Positions 1 through 8,425 of a stretch of 37,040 nt of DNA are shown one piece after another. The DNA is from Peptococcaceae bacterium. Lineage in GTDB: Bacteria; Bacillota; Dehalobacteriia; UBA4068; UBA4997. The notes below the pieces were generated by a model. It worked only from the letters and a program-made list of their open reading frames with translations. It searched no databases and was not told the DNA's origin. The translations under genes were made by a program, and so were the position numbers. Where the stretch lies: NCBI GenBank assembly GCA_022797295.1, contig JAAWKH010000018.1, forward strand, positions 1 through 37,040, written 5' to 3'. The stretch's first letter is position 1. Each line of letters begins with the position of its first letter.

Positions 1-1
1 T

Positions 2-1873
2 CAGGTTCTGACCAACCTGGAAAAATATTACGGCGATAAATATAACTCAGCCGACATTGCGGCCGCCAAGGAAGAAACTGTGCAAACTGGCGAATCAGCC
101 TACGCTACCGCCTATAATTATCCCTGGTATACTGATTATGTGATTGAGTGCGGCGAGGATATTTTAGTTGATTTGGGTTATTCCGCCTCCAGCATTTACA
201 CCGGCGGTTACCGCATTTACACCACCCTGAACACTGATGTACAAACCCTGATGGAAAGCGCCTTTGCCAACAGCGAAAACTTCCCCGGCACCAATTCAGC
301 CGACCTGGTGGAAAGCGCTATGGTGGTGCTCTCCACCAGTGACAACTCTATTTTGGGCCTGATGGGCGGCCGGGAATACACCACCAAACGCGGTTACAAC
401 CGAGCCACCGATATGAAAAGGCAGCCAGGCTCCACCTTTAAGCCGCTGGCCGATTACGCCCCAGCCATTGAACAGGGCTACTCCCCGGCCACCGTGGCCA
501 ACGATGTGCGCACCACCTTTGGCACCAACTGGACGCCCGTCAACTACGACGGCAGCTATCGCGGCATTATTTCAATGCGCACCGCCTGCCAAAACTCCGT
601 AAACGTGGCCTCCATTAAGTTCCTGCAAATGGCAGGCATTGAAAACTCATTGGCAATGCTCTCCAAAATGGGCATTGACCTGGATCAGGAAAAAGACAAC
701 AACCTGAGCATTGCTTTGGGCGGCATCACCTACGGCGTATCACCGCTGCAAATGGCCGCGGCCTACGGCACGCTGGCCAACGGCGGCGTTTACACCAAAC
801 CCTGGTGTATCAGCCGTATTGAAGACAGCCAAGGCAAAGTTATCTATCAAAACGAACTGGTTCAAAACATTGCAATGAAAGAAACCACTGCCTATCTGGT
901 GACGGATATGCTGCGCACCGTAACCACTTCCGGTACCGGCACCCGCGCCCAGCTTTCCAACCGGGATGTGGCCTCCAAAACCGGTACCGTGCAGCTACCG
1001 GATTTGGATTACTTCCGCGGCCTAAACGGCAACCGCGACGCCTGGTTTGCCGCTTTCTCCCCGGAGATGGTAGGTATTGTCTGGATGGGTTACGACCACG
1101 ATAAAGATGAGAACGGCAAAATTCAGTATCTACGCCAAATTTATGGCGGCAAGTATCCGGCGTTGATTTGGAAATACGTTATTGGCGGCGCTAGCGCCAA
1201 CCTGCCGGAAAGCCGCTTCAGCCGCCCGGCCGGTATCGTTTCCGTAACAGTGGATTCACGCACCGGCCTGCTTCCCACCGCCAACACCAGCAGTACGGTT
1301 ACCGAGCTTTTTGACAAAGACAATGTGCCAACCAGCTCCGCCGAGGAGGTATTCTCCGCTGTAATCTGTACGCAAAGCCATCTGTTGGCCAATGAATATT
1401 GCCCGGAAACGGAAACTATTTATCGCATTCCAGAGCCGGACGAAAACAACCACACCGCAGCCTCTAGCCTACCAGAGGATTACTGCACCACGCACGTTTG
1501 GGAGAACCCGCCCGATTTGCCGGATATTTACAACCCTGGCTCCACTGAAACACCTGGTGGAAGCTCTAACAACGAGCAGACTTCTCCCCCCAGCGGTAGC
1601 CAAACTCTGGCCGCTCCCACCAGCGTTTCCGCCAGCAAACGAAACAACACAAATGTTTATGTCAGCTGGCAAAACAGTAATTCCGGCAACTTAAAATATG
1701 AGGTGGAATATTGGTCCGACGGTTCCAGCCGCCACACTATCACCACCTACTTCACAGATTTGACAGTCTCCAACCTGACGCCTGGCCAAAATTACAGCTT
1801 CCGGGTGCGTGCGCTTACCGACTCCGAGGACGCTTACAGTCCCTGGTCAGACAGTTATTCAGTTTCCCTATAA
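2..1873 (+). CDS. Class A penicillin-binding protein (PBP1A family), C-terminal part, with fibronectin III domain
   Basis: The frame is open from base 2 to the stop at 1871-1873, so the gene begins upstream of the window and lacks its N-terminus here (anchor and most of the glycosyltransferase domain). The penicillin-binding transpeptidase domain is complete. The catalytic serine lies in STFK at 431-442, SVN (the SxN motif) at 596-604, and KTG at 977-985. This is the order and spacing of enzymes that cross-link peptidoglycan outside the membrane. After a Ser/Thr/Pro/Gly/Asn-rich linker, the last ~85 residues (from about 1610) look like a fibronectin type III domain, an addition seen in PBP1A-like proteins of Gram-positive bacteria. 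A strong terminator follows at once. The family call is firm; the exact paralogue name is not. Confidence 0.93.
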   Translation, partial: QVLTNLEKYYGDKYNSADIAAAKEETVQTGESAYATAYNYPWYTDYVIECGEDILVDLGYSASSIYTGGYRIYTTLNTDVQTLMESAFANSENFPGTNSADLVESAMVVLSTSDNSILGLMGGREYTTKRGYNRATDMKRQPGSTFKPLADYAPAIEQGYSPATVANDVRTTFGTNWTPVNYDGSYRGIISMRTACQNSVNVASIKFLQMAGIENSLAMLSKMGIDLDQEKDNNLSIALGGITYGVSPLQMAAAYGTLANGGVYTKPWCISRIEDSQGKVIYQNELVQNIAMKETTAYLVTDMLRTVTTSGTGTRAQLSNRDVASKTGTVQLPDLDYFRGLNGNRDAWFAAFSPEMVGIVWMGYDHDKDENGKIQYLRQIYGGKYPALIWKYVIGGASANLPESRFSRPAGIVSVTVDSRTGLLPTANTSSTVTELFDKDNVPTSSAEEVFSAVICTQSHLLANEYCPETETIYRIPEPDENNHTAASSLPEDYCTTHVWENPPDLPDIYNPGSTETPGGSSNNEQTSPPSGSQTLAAPTSVSASKRNNTNVYVSWQNSNSGNLKYEVEYWSDGSSRHTITTYFTDLTVSNLTPGQNYSFRVRALTDSEDAYSPWSDSYSVSL

Positions 1874-1884
1874 ATAAATATGAT

Positions 1885-1910
1885 AAAAAGCAGAGGCAAC
1901 TCTGCTTTTT
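1885..1910 (+). terminator. Rho-independent terminator after the PBP gene
   Basis: A perfect 11-bp stem (1885-1895 with 1900-1910) closes on a GCAA tetraloop and ends in a T run. It begins 12 bases after the PBP stop codon. Confidence 0.88.
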
Positions 1911-1925
1911 GTTTAAAATTTAATA

Positions 1926-1954
1926 TTGACTTAACACCTTGGTTATATTATTTA
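1926..1954 (+). promoter_or_regulatory. Sigma-A-type promoter for the GH5 / cls pair
   Basis: TTGACT at 1926-1931 is followed after 17 bases by TATTTA at 1949-1954, within a very AT-rich stretch offering other -10 registers such as TTATAT at 1952-1957. It lies between the PBP terminator and the ribosome binding site AGAGAGGA in front of 1980. Confidence 0.55.
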
Positions 1955-1979
1955 TATTAGGACAAGAGAGGAAATCCAA

Positions 1980-2987
1980 ATGTTCAAACATTTTTTATTG
2001 TTTTTTTTAATGCTGCTGAACCTGTCGGCCACGCCGGCTACAGCCGCAACAACGCCAAGCTTTTCCGATTACAACCAACCCCCTATCGTTCACCAGGGAG
2101 GAGTTAATCAAAACGGCCGCCTGCAAGTAATCGGCACCCAGCTTTGCAATGCAGATGGGCAGCCCGTTGTGCTACGCGGCATGAGCAGCCACGGCTTGCA
2201 ATGGTATGGTCAATTTACTTCCGCTCAGGCAATGGCCAACACCGCAGAATATGGCGCTAATGTTTTTCGGCTGGCAATGTATACCGCCGAGGGCGGTTAT
2301 CTAAGTCAGCCTGGCCTAAAAGAAACTGTCAAAAACGGCGTAAACGCAGCCATACAAAATGATATGTATGTTATCATTGATTGGCATATCTTATCCGACG
2401 GCAACCCAATGACCCATTTGGAAGAGGCCAAAGCCTTTTTTAAGGAAATGGCTCAGCTCTATAAGGACACGCCTAATGTGATTTACGAGATTTGCAATGA
2501 ACCAAACAACGTTAGCTGGGCTGGCGAGGTGCGGCCTTACGCAGAGGCTGTGACAGCCGCCATCCGGGCCGAAGATGAACAGGCCCTAATTTTAATCGGC
2601 AGCCCCACCTGGAGCCAGGATGTGCACCTGGCCGCCGCCAACCCTCTGCCTGAGCACAATTTGATGTATACCTGCCATTTTTACGCCGGCACCCACGGAG
2701 AATGGTTGCGCCAGAGAGTTGATGAAGCCTTGCAGGCCGGCTTACCAATCTTCTTTTCCGAATGGGGCGTCAGCAGAGCCGACGGCGGTGGCGGCGTTTT
2801 TTTGGATGAAGCGGAAAAATGGCTACAATTTATGAACCAACGCGGTTTGAGCTGGTGCGGTTGGTCACTATGCGACAAAAATGAAAGTTCCGCCGCCCTA
2901 AACCCAGGCGTATCACCCAACGAGCCTTGGACAGAGCAGCAACTCAGCGAAGCCGGCCGCTTTATATTCAGCCATTTTAAGGATTAA
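1980..2987 (+). CDS. Secreted glycoside hydrolase family 5 (endoglucanase-like)
   Basis: The 335-residue product starts with a signal peptide: Lys-4 region, hydrophobic core about 5-16, probable cleavage after the ATA-A region near residue 22. The rest is a GH5 (alpha/beta)8 barrel. VVLRGMSSHGLQW (residues 63-75) is the conserved first strand, DWH at 134-136, the acid/base Glu174 lies in CNEPN, His233 in CHFYAG, the nucleophile Glu261 in SEWG, and a conserved Trp at 292. The motif set most resembles subfamily 2 endo-beta-1,4-glucanases; a related beta-glucan specificity is possible. It is a single catalytic domain with no visible carbohydrate-binding module or anchor, so the product is probably released. 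The cardiolipin synthase gene follows after 23 bases, suggesting one transcript. Confidence 0.9.
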   Translation: MFKHFLLFFLMLLNLSATPATAATTPSFSDYNQPPIVHQGGVNQNGRLQVIGTQLCNADGQPVVLRGMSSHGLQWYGQFTSAQAMANTAEYGANVFRLAMYTAEGGYLSQPGLKETVKNGVNAAIQNDMYVIIDWHILSDGNPMTHLEEAKAFFKEMAQLYKDTPNVIYEICNEPNNVSWAGEVRPYAEAVTAAIRAEDEQALILIGSPTWSQDVHLAAANPLPEHNLMYTCHFYAGTHGEWLRQRVDEALQAGLPIFFSEWGVSRADGGGGVFLDEAEKWLQFMNQRGLSWCGWSLCDKNESSAALNPGVSPNEPWTEQQLSEAGRFIFSHFKD

Positions 2988-3010
2988 TTGTTTTTTTAGG
3001 AGATTTTTTA

Positions 3011-4558
3011 ATGTTTTTACGTAAACTGCTCCGGCTATTATACAGCCGGGTTTTCATCATTGCCCTACTGCTGATTGTGCAGCTGGCCTTTGTGCTAACC
3101 ACCATTATTGTGCTTAACGATTCCTATTGGGCAGTGGCCCTTTGCACCACCGTGCTAAGCATTGCCCTGGTGCTGGTACTCATCAACAATCAGGAGCAAA
3201 ATCCATCCACCAAACTGGCTTGGATTTTAGTAATTGTGCTGCTGCCCATCGTTGGCGCCACGCTCTATCTGATGTTCGGCTCCCATTATGCCTCCTACAA
3301 GCTGCGCAAACAAGTGCTGAATGTGGTGGCGGAATCAGAGGGCGTGCTGCCTGAAAATCAGGAAGTTATGGAGGCTTTGGAATATTTTGACCCTGCCGTG
3401 GCCTCTCAAAGTAAGTATCTGCAAAAGACCACCGGTATGCCGCCCTTTGCCATCAACCGAAACGACACCAAATATTACACCAGCGGCGAGGATATTTGGC
3501 CGGATATGCTGGCAGAACTGCGAAACGCTCAAAAATATATCTTTATTGAAAGTTTTATCGTGCAGGAAGGGCTTTTTTGGAACAGCATTTTGGAAATCCT
3601 CACCGCCAAAGCCACGGCCGGTGTGGACGTGCGGGTGATGTTTGATGATTTAGGCTGTATCAACACATTGCCCAGCAATTATCAGCAAAAGCTACGCAGC
3701 CTTGGTATCAAATGTACCGTTTTCAACCCTATCAAGGCCCATCTGGATGTGGGACTGAATAACCGCGACCACCGCAAAATTATAGTGATTGACGGACAGG
3801 TTGGCATAATCGGCGGCATTAATCTGGCTGATGAATATGTCAATAAAAAAATGCGCTTTGGCTACTGGAAAGATTCCGCGCTGATTATTCGGGGCGAGAG
3901 CGTTTACTCCCTTTGTGTGATGTTCCTGCAAAACTGGAATTTATACAACCCCAAAGAGCAGTTGGATTATCGCAGCTACTATCAGCCAGGCGGACCGGAG
4001 CCTAAGGAGGCGCTGGCCTGCATTCAGCCTTTTCATGATAACCCGTTTGACGGCGAGCATGTGGGCGAATCCGCCTTTATTAATATGATAAACGCCGCCA
4101 ACCACTACATTTATATCAATACCCCCTATTTCATTGTGGATAATGAAATGCTGCAAACCTTAACCTTGGCCGCCAAGCGTGGTGTTGATGTGCGCATTTG
4201 CACCCCGCATATACCAGACAAATGGTATGTGCATATTATGACCCAAGCTTATTACCACCCAATGCTTAAAGCCGGCATCAAAGTGATGGAATTTAAGCCA
4301 GGCTTCAACCACACCAAAAGCTTGGTGGCTGACGATAAATATGCCTTTGTGGGCACCATCAACTGCGATTACCGCAGCTTTTATCACCATTTTGAATGTG
4401 GCGCCCTGCTTTATAACACCGACAGCATTGCCGACCTTAAAGCAGATTTTCTGGCCACGGAAAAACGCTGTATCTCAGGCGAACAAGCAACCATCAACAC
4501 ACCGCTGCCAATGCGCTTTTTGCGCACATTGCTGCGCCTGTTTGCACCACTCTTCTAA
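3011..4558 (+). CDS. cls: Cardiolipin synthase, phospholipase D superfamily
   Basis: A 515-residue membrane protein that condenses two phosphatidylglycerols into cardiolipin and glycerol. Two hydrophobic helices (about residues 14-35 and 40-60) are followed by a third hydrophobic stretch (about 69-88). Two PLD catalytic motifs follow: H254-x-K256-x4-D261 with the downstream GGINL, and H434-x-K436-x4-D441 with GTINCDYRS. The length matches bacterial Cls (about 480-510). The ATG is preceded by AGGAGA at 2998-3003. It is probably co-transcribed with the GH5 gene and ends at a long hairpin shared with the convergent radical SAM gene. The family call is secure; the exact Cls paralogue is not distinguishable. 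Confidence 0.94.
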   Translation: MFLRKLLRLLYSRVFIIALLLIVQLAFVLTTIIVLNDSYWAVALCTTVLSIALVLVLINNQEQNPSTKLAWILVIVLLPIVGATLYLMFGSHYASYKLRKQVLNVVAESEGVLPENQEVMEALEYFDPAVASQSKYLQKTTGMPPFAINRNDTKYYTSGEDIWPDMLAELRNAQKYIFIESFIVQEGLFWNSILEILTAKATAGVDVRVMFDDLGCINTLPSNYQQKLRSLGIKCTVFNPIKAHLDVGLNNRDHRKIIVIDGQVGIIGGINLADEYVNKKMRFGYWKDSALIIRGESVYSLCVMFLQNWNLYNPKEQLDYRSYYQPGGPEPKEALACIQPFHDNPFDGEHVGESAFINMINAANHYIYINTPYFIVDNEMLQTLTLAAKRGVDVRICTPHIPDKWYVHIMTQAYYHPMLKAGIKVMEFKPGFNHTKSLVADDKYAFVGTINCDYRSFYHHFECGALLYNTDSIADLKADFLATEKRCISGEQATINTPLPMRFLRTLLRLFAPLF

Positions 4559-4560
4559 AA

Positions 4561-4603
4561 TAACAAACGCCACCGTTCTCGTTTAAAACGGTGGCGTTTG
4601 TTA
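4561..4603. terminator. Bidirectional terminator between cls and the radical SAM gene
   Basis: A perfect 17-bp stem (4561-4577 with 4587-4603) with a 9-base loop lies between two convergent genes. T-rich sequence follows on the plus side. Its position suggests it ends both transcripts. Confidence 0.88.
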
Positions 4604-4613
4604 TTTTAATAAT

Positions 4614-5714
4614 TTAATCGTCACAATTCAGCTCCAACCAGCATTGGTCTGGCTGCACCTCTGCCACAAAAATACGGCCAGCGTCGCTGCCATCCTTAGC
4701 TTGATTATACTTAAACAACATCTGGTTATCCGGCAATTTGCCCACAATCTCCACCTTGCCCCGCGGAGTGGACATACAATAGCGCAAACATTTGCCAACG
4801 CCATTTTGCAACCCCTTGGCCAACTCCACAACCTCCAGGCCCTTTTGCAAAGGCACCTGAAACTGCGCTTTAACTCCGCGCACCGGCCGGCATTGAAAGA
4901 TATAGTAAGGAGACACGCCAACCGCAGTAAGCTCGCGCAACAGCTGGCCCAACACCTGCGGATCATCATTCACACCACGCAACAGCACGGTTTGGTTGCG
5001 CAACATAACACCAGCCTTGATAAAGATTTTAATAACCGCCTTGGCCTCCGCTGTCAGTTCGCGTGGATGATTAAATTGCGTTACTAAATAAAGCTGTTTT
5101 CTCTCAGCATATTTAGCAAAAATAGCCTGCAATTCCTCATCCCGCAAAATCCGCTCTGGATAAACAACCGGCACCCGCGAACCAAAACGGATAAAATCCA
5201 GCTGCGGCAGAGCCGTCAACTCACACAGATATTTCTCCAAAGTGGCATTGCTCAGCATCAATGAATCGCCACCGGAAACCAAAATATTAGTAATTTCTGG
5301 GTGAGCTTTTATATAATCCAGCATTGCGTCAAAATTGTCAGCAATTTCCTCTTCGCTGGAGCCAACTAAACGCTTACGGAAACAATGCCGGCAATACATC
5401 GCACACCGATTGGTGGAAAGAATTAAAGCCGTTTGCTGATATTTATGCTGCAAGCCGGTAACAACCGTGTTATCCGCCTCGCCACTGGTATCAAAATCAC
5501 CGGAAATGTCAATTTCCGTCAATGAGGGAATACACATTCGGCGAATTGGGTCGTCAGGGTCATTCCAATCAATCAAGGATAAATAATACTGCGGAATTGC
5601 CATTGGGAAAATGTCCAAAATGCTTTGCAGGTTGGCCTCTTCGGCAGCGGAAAGCCCCATCATATCGCTCAATTCAACCGCCTTAGTGTAAATCTTACTT
5701 CTCTGCTCTGTCAT
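4614..5714 (-). CDS. KamA-family radical SAM protein (lysine 2,3-aminomutase-like)
   Basis: A 366-residue protein with the radical SAM cluster motif C104-x3-C108-x2-C111 in the context CAMYCRHCFRKR typical of the KamA/EpmB family, and SGGD at 147-150. Family members are PLP- and SAM-dependent aminomutases that move the amino group of lysine or a relative between carbons 2 and 3. Lys320, in PRGKVEI, is at the place where the PLP-binding lysine is expected, but its surroundings differ from the GGGK segment of classical lysine 2,3-aminomutase. At 366 residues it is also shorter than the ~416-residue classical enzyme. The substrate is therefore open. A strong ribosome binding site (AAAAGGAGG) fixes the ATG. 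The gene is downstream of dxs on the same strand with a 120-base gap carrying its own promoter-like element. Confidence 0.85.
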   Translation of the reverse strand: MTEQRSKIYTKAVELSDMMGLSAAEEANLQSILDIFPMAIPQYYLSLIDWNDPDDPIRRMCIPSLTEIDISGDFDTSGEADNTVVTGLQHKYQQTALILSTNRCAMYCRHCFRKRLVGSSEEEIADNFDAMLDYIKAHPEITNILVSGGDSLMLSNATLEKYLCELTALPQLDFIRFGSRVPVVYPERILRDEELQAIFAKYAERKQLYLVTQFNHPRELTAEAKAVIKIFIKAGVMLRNQTVLLRGVNDDPQVLGQLLRELTAVGVSPYYIFQCRPVRGVKAQFQVPLQKGLEVVELAKGLQNGVGKCLRYCMSTPRGKVEIVGKLPDNQMLFKYNQAKDGSDAGRIFVAEVQPDQCWLELNCDD

Positions 5715-5780
5715 TATGTCGCCTCCTTTTTTAATATATTTTAATGATTAACCATTTTTTAGTTAATATATCCCATAAAG

Positions 5781-5789
5781 ATTATAACA
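5781..5789 (-). promoter_or_regulatory. Extended -10 promoter element for the radical SAM gene
   Basis: On the minus strand TGTTATAAT forms an extended -10 (TG-n-TATAAT) about 66 bases before the radical SAM start codon. No good -35 is visible at the usual distance. Confidence 0.45.
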
Positions 5790-5834
5790 CTGTTTTGTTA
5801 ACTGAATATAAACTTATTTCTACCTATTTAAATT

Positions 5835-7709
5835 TTAAACCATTTTCCAACGTTGCAAGATACGCTGCCCCAACTGCTCCGGCGTTAATCCATAGCGCGC
5901 AAACAGCTGCTCCGGTTTGCCATGTGGCACAAACTCCTCAGGAAAAGCTGCCAACTCCACATCAACCGAAATATTTGCCGCTTGCAGCAGCGCCAGGCAG
6001 TTTTCCCCCACGCCACCGCTGCGAATACCATTCTCCCAAATAAGCAAGCGACCGCAACTTTTAGCCAAATCGCAAATCAGCTCAGCGTCCAACGGCTTGG
6101 CAAAACGCAAATCTGCCACCGCAGCCGCCACGCCGCGCTCCGCCAGCCAATCAGCCAAACACAAAGCCTGCCCCACCATATCACCCAGCGCCAAAATGCC
6201 CAGCTTGGCCTGGGCTGGACGCCGCAACAACTCGCCCTTGCCGTAAACCAAAGGCTGGGGCGGATATTGCGGCAGCTCCAGCACCGAGCCGCGCGGATAA
6301 CGCAAAGCCACCGGCTGCTTCAGCTGCAAAGCATAAGTCAGCATTTGGCGCAAGGCTTCAGCGTCACGTGGCGCCAACACCGTCATATTGGGCATTGCAC
6401 AAAGCATAGACAAATCAAAAAGGCCTTGGTGAGTTTCCCCGTCCTCACCGACTATACCAGCCCGGTCAATCGCCAGTACCACCGGCGCGCCAGCCAGGCA
6501 AATATCCTGAAACAGCTGGTCATAAGCCCGCTGCAAAAATGTGGAATATATCGCCACCACCGGGCTGAGGCCACGCAGGGCCATAGCGCCCGCAAAGGTT
6601 AAACAATGCTGTTCCGCAATGCCCACATCATAAAAACGCTCTGGATAAAGCTGCTGAAAGGGAGCCAAGCCGGTGCCATCCGGCATTGCCGCCGTCACCG
6701 CCACCAGCTGCGGCTGCTCCGCTGCCAGCTTTAACAAGTGCTGCGAAAAGCAATCCGTCCAACTGGGAGCCTTGGCCGGCGTTTGGCCTGTCCGCAAATC
6801 AAAACTGCCAACACCGTGAAAAGCCGTTGGATTGGCCTCGGCCGGCGCATAACCACGCCCCTTTTGCGTAATCACATGGATAAGCACCGGCTTCTCAATC
6901 TGGCCAGCCAAGCGCAAGGTTTCCAAAAGCTCAGCAATATTGTGGCCATCCACAGGGCCTAAATAAACAAAACCCATTTCCTCAAAGAGCACGCCCCGCA
7001 CCAAAAAATATTTCACAGCATCCCGCAGGCGTTCCAAACCATAAAAAAAAGATTTGCCCAAACGTTTGCGCTTCAACAAAAACTTGGTCAAACGGTCTTT
7101 TAAATGCCGATAACGCTTGTTGGAGCGCAAACGCGTCAGGTAACGGCTCATTGCACCCACATTTTCAGCGATTGACATTTCATTATCGTTTAAAATAACG
7201 GTGAAAGGCGCTTTCAAATCGCCGCCGTGGTTCAAAGCCTCATAAACCATGCCGCCGCTCATTGCCCCATCGCCAATAACCGCAAAAACTTTCTTCTGTT
7301 GGCCTAACTGCCTGGCCGCTTGGCTAATGCCCACCGCCACGGAAATGGAAGTGCTACTGTGGCCGGCCACATAAGCGTCGGTGTGGCTTTCATAAGGTTT
7401 GGGGAAACCGCTCAGCCCGTCTAACTGGCGCAAAGTGGCAAACTGCTCCCGCCGGCCAGATAAAAGCTTGTGCGCATAACACTGGTGCCCAACATCCCAA
7501 ACAATCTCATCATTGCCAGAATCCAAATCCAGATAATAGTGCAAAGCGATTGTCAGCTCAACAATGCCCAGATTGGACGCCAAATGGCCGCCGTTTTGGC
7601 TAACAATACGCAAAATTTCCTGGCGCAACTCAGCGGCCAGCACCTCCAGTTGGGTTTTATTCAGTTTTTTTATATCGGCCGAACAGCCAATTTCTTCTAA
7701 AACCACCAT
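5835..7709 (-). CDS. dxs: 1-deoxy-D-xylulose-5-phosphate synthase
   Basis: This thiamine-diphosphate enzyme condenses pyruvate and glyceraldehyde 3-phosphate into DXP, the first step of the MEP isoprenoid pathway and a precursor of thiamine and pyridoxal. The 624 residues cover the full family length. GGHLASNLG (residues 40-48), WDVGHQCYAHK (71-81), the ThDP/Mg motif GDGAMSGGMVYEALN (146-160), YDVGIAEQH with the catalytic Glu, and IDRAGIVGEDGETHQG are all present. The ATG start gives the normal N-terminus, but its best Shine-Dalgarno (AAGGAA) sits unusually far upstream. It lies downstream of OLE RNA and oapA on the same strand, the arrangement described for OLE loci in other Bacillota. Confidence 0.97.
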   Translation of the reverse strand: MVVLEEIGCSADIKKLNKTQLEVLAAELRQEILRIVSQNGGHLASNLGIVELTIALHYYLDLDSGNDEIVWDVGHQCYAHKLLSGRREQFATLRQLDGLSGFPKPYESHTDAYVAGHSSTSISVAVGISQAARQLGQQKKVFAVIGDGAMSGGMVYEALNHGGDLKAPFTVILNDNEMSIAENVGAMSRYLTRLRSNKRYRHLKDRLTKFLLKRKRLGKSFFYGLERLRDAVKYFLVRGVLFEEMGFVYLGPVDGHNIAELLETLRLAGQIEKPVLIHVITQKGRGYAPAEANPTAFHGVGSFDLRTGQTPAKAPSWTDCFSQHLLKLAAEQPQLVAVTAAMPDGTGLAPFQQLYPERFYDVGIAEQHCLTFAGAMALRGLSPVVAIYSTFLQRAYDQLFQDICLAGAPVVLAIDRAGIVGEDGETHQGLFDLSMLCAMPNMTVLAPRDAEALRQMLTYALQLKQPVALRYPRGSVLELPQYPPQPLVYGKGELLRRPAQAKLGILALGDMVGQALCLADWLAERGVAAAVADLRFAKPLDAELICDLAKSCGRLLIWENGIRSGGVGENCLALLQAANISVDVELAAFPEEFVPHGKPEQLFARYGLTPEQLGQRILQRWKMV

Positions 7710-7750
7710 AATAATTTATATTTCCTTGCTTTTTCTTCATTTATTTCAAC

Positions 7751-7783
7751 CGCCTAATTAATAAGCAACTTATTATTTAGGCG
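7751..7783. repeat. Inverted repeat overlapping the end of oapA
   Basis: CGCCTAA at 7751-7757 pairs with 7777-7783, and after one mismatch 7759-7765 pairs with 7769-7775 around a CAA loop. It overlaps the oapA stop codon. On the minus strand no T run follows, so it is more likely an mRNA 3'-end or processing hairpin between oapA and dxs than a terminator. Confidence 0.5.
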
Positions 7784-8384
7784 TTTTAGGGCGCTGCTTC
7801 AGATAAGCGCGCACAACTTCCGGCCAATCCAGCAACCGCCCCACATTAAAAATAATATCATCAGCCTTGTCGATAGCAAAACTTTTGCCCAAGGCCTTAC
7901 CGGCCACCGTCACCGCGGCAATGCAGCCAGTGATACCAACGCTAATCAGCAGGCCAACCAGGCCGCCAGATGTGGTCAGAACCGCGGCCAAAGCCGTGCC
8001 AATACCACCGGAAACAGTACCGCAAACATCGCCAATCACATCATTGCAAATGTTGGCCACGCGGCTGGCGTTTCTGGTAAGCCCCAGAGCCTTTTTAGCG
8101 CCGGGAATACGCTTGGAAGCTTTGGCATTCAAATGCGTTTGCCCACAAACGGAAACCGCCGTGCCAATAATATCAAAAAACACACCAATCAGCACCACAC
8201 ACACCAGCACGGAAAAACCCAGCCAAAAGCTGTTCATATTCTTCAGCACCAGTTCCGACACCAAAGCAATCAAACAAGCGCAAAAAAAAGTGCCGACGAA
8301 AACCACCAATGTGTAAACGGCCGCACTGTTCTGCTTATTATTCACTTTACCGCCGTTTTTAGCAGCGGATTTTTTTTGGTTCAA
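7773..8384 (-). CDS. oapA: OLE-associated membrane protein OapA
   Basis: A 203-residue integral membrane protein with hydrophobic spans at about 22-46, 52-77 and a longer stretch at 126-163 that may be two helices. A basic, RNA-binding-compatible loop lies between (residues 83-112, rich in Lys/Arg), followed by D115-V-I-G-D119. Such proteins are often auto-annotated as CorB-like Mg/Co transporters. The combination of this architecture, the structured RNA immediately upstream and dxs immediately downstream fits OapA, which tethers OLE RNA to the membrane in other Bacillota. Translation starts at TTG 8382-8384 behind GGAGTGA; no ATG fits. Assignment rests on context and architecture rather than a searched alignment. 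Confidence 0.82.
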   Translation of the reverse strand: MNQKKSAAKNGGKVNNKQNSAAVYTLVVFVGTFFCACLIALVSELVLKNMNSFWLGFSVLVCVVLIGVFFDIIGTAVSVCGQTHLNAKASKRIPGAKKALGLTRNASRVANICNDVIGDVCGTVSGGIGTALAAVLTTSGGLVGLLISVGITGCIAAVTVAGKALGKSFAIDKADDIIFNVGRLLDWPEVVRAYLKQRPKTPK

Positions 8385-8425
8385 GCTTTCTCACTCCATA
8401 ATTTTTTTATTATAATTAAAAAAAT

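Noticed and set aside
5922..6602. 226-codon plus-strand open frame opposite dxs
   Set aside because: Mirror of a strongly conserved dxs; Gln/His/Arg-rich translation, no ribosome binding site.
7773..8384. Mg/Co transporter CorB as identity of the 203-aa membrane protein
   Set aside because: It has only a short hydrophobic protein with a basic loop and no CBS or CorC domains. The context of a structured RNA and dxs fits OapA better.
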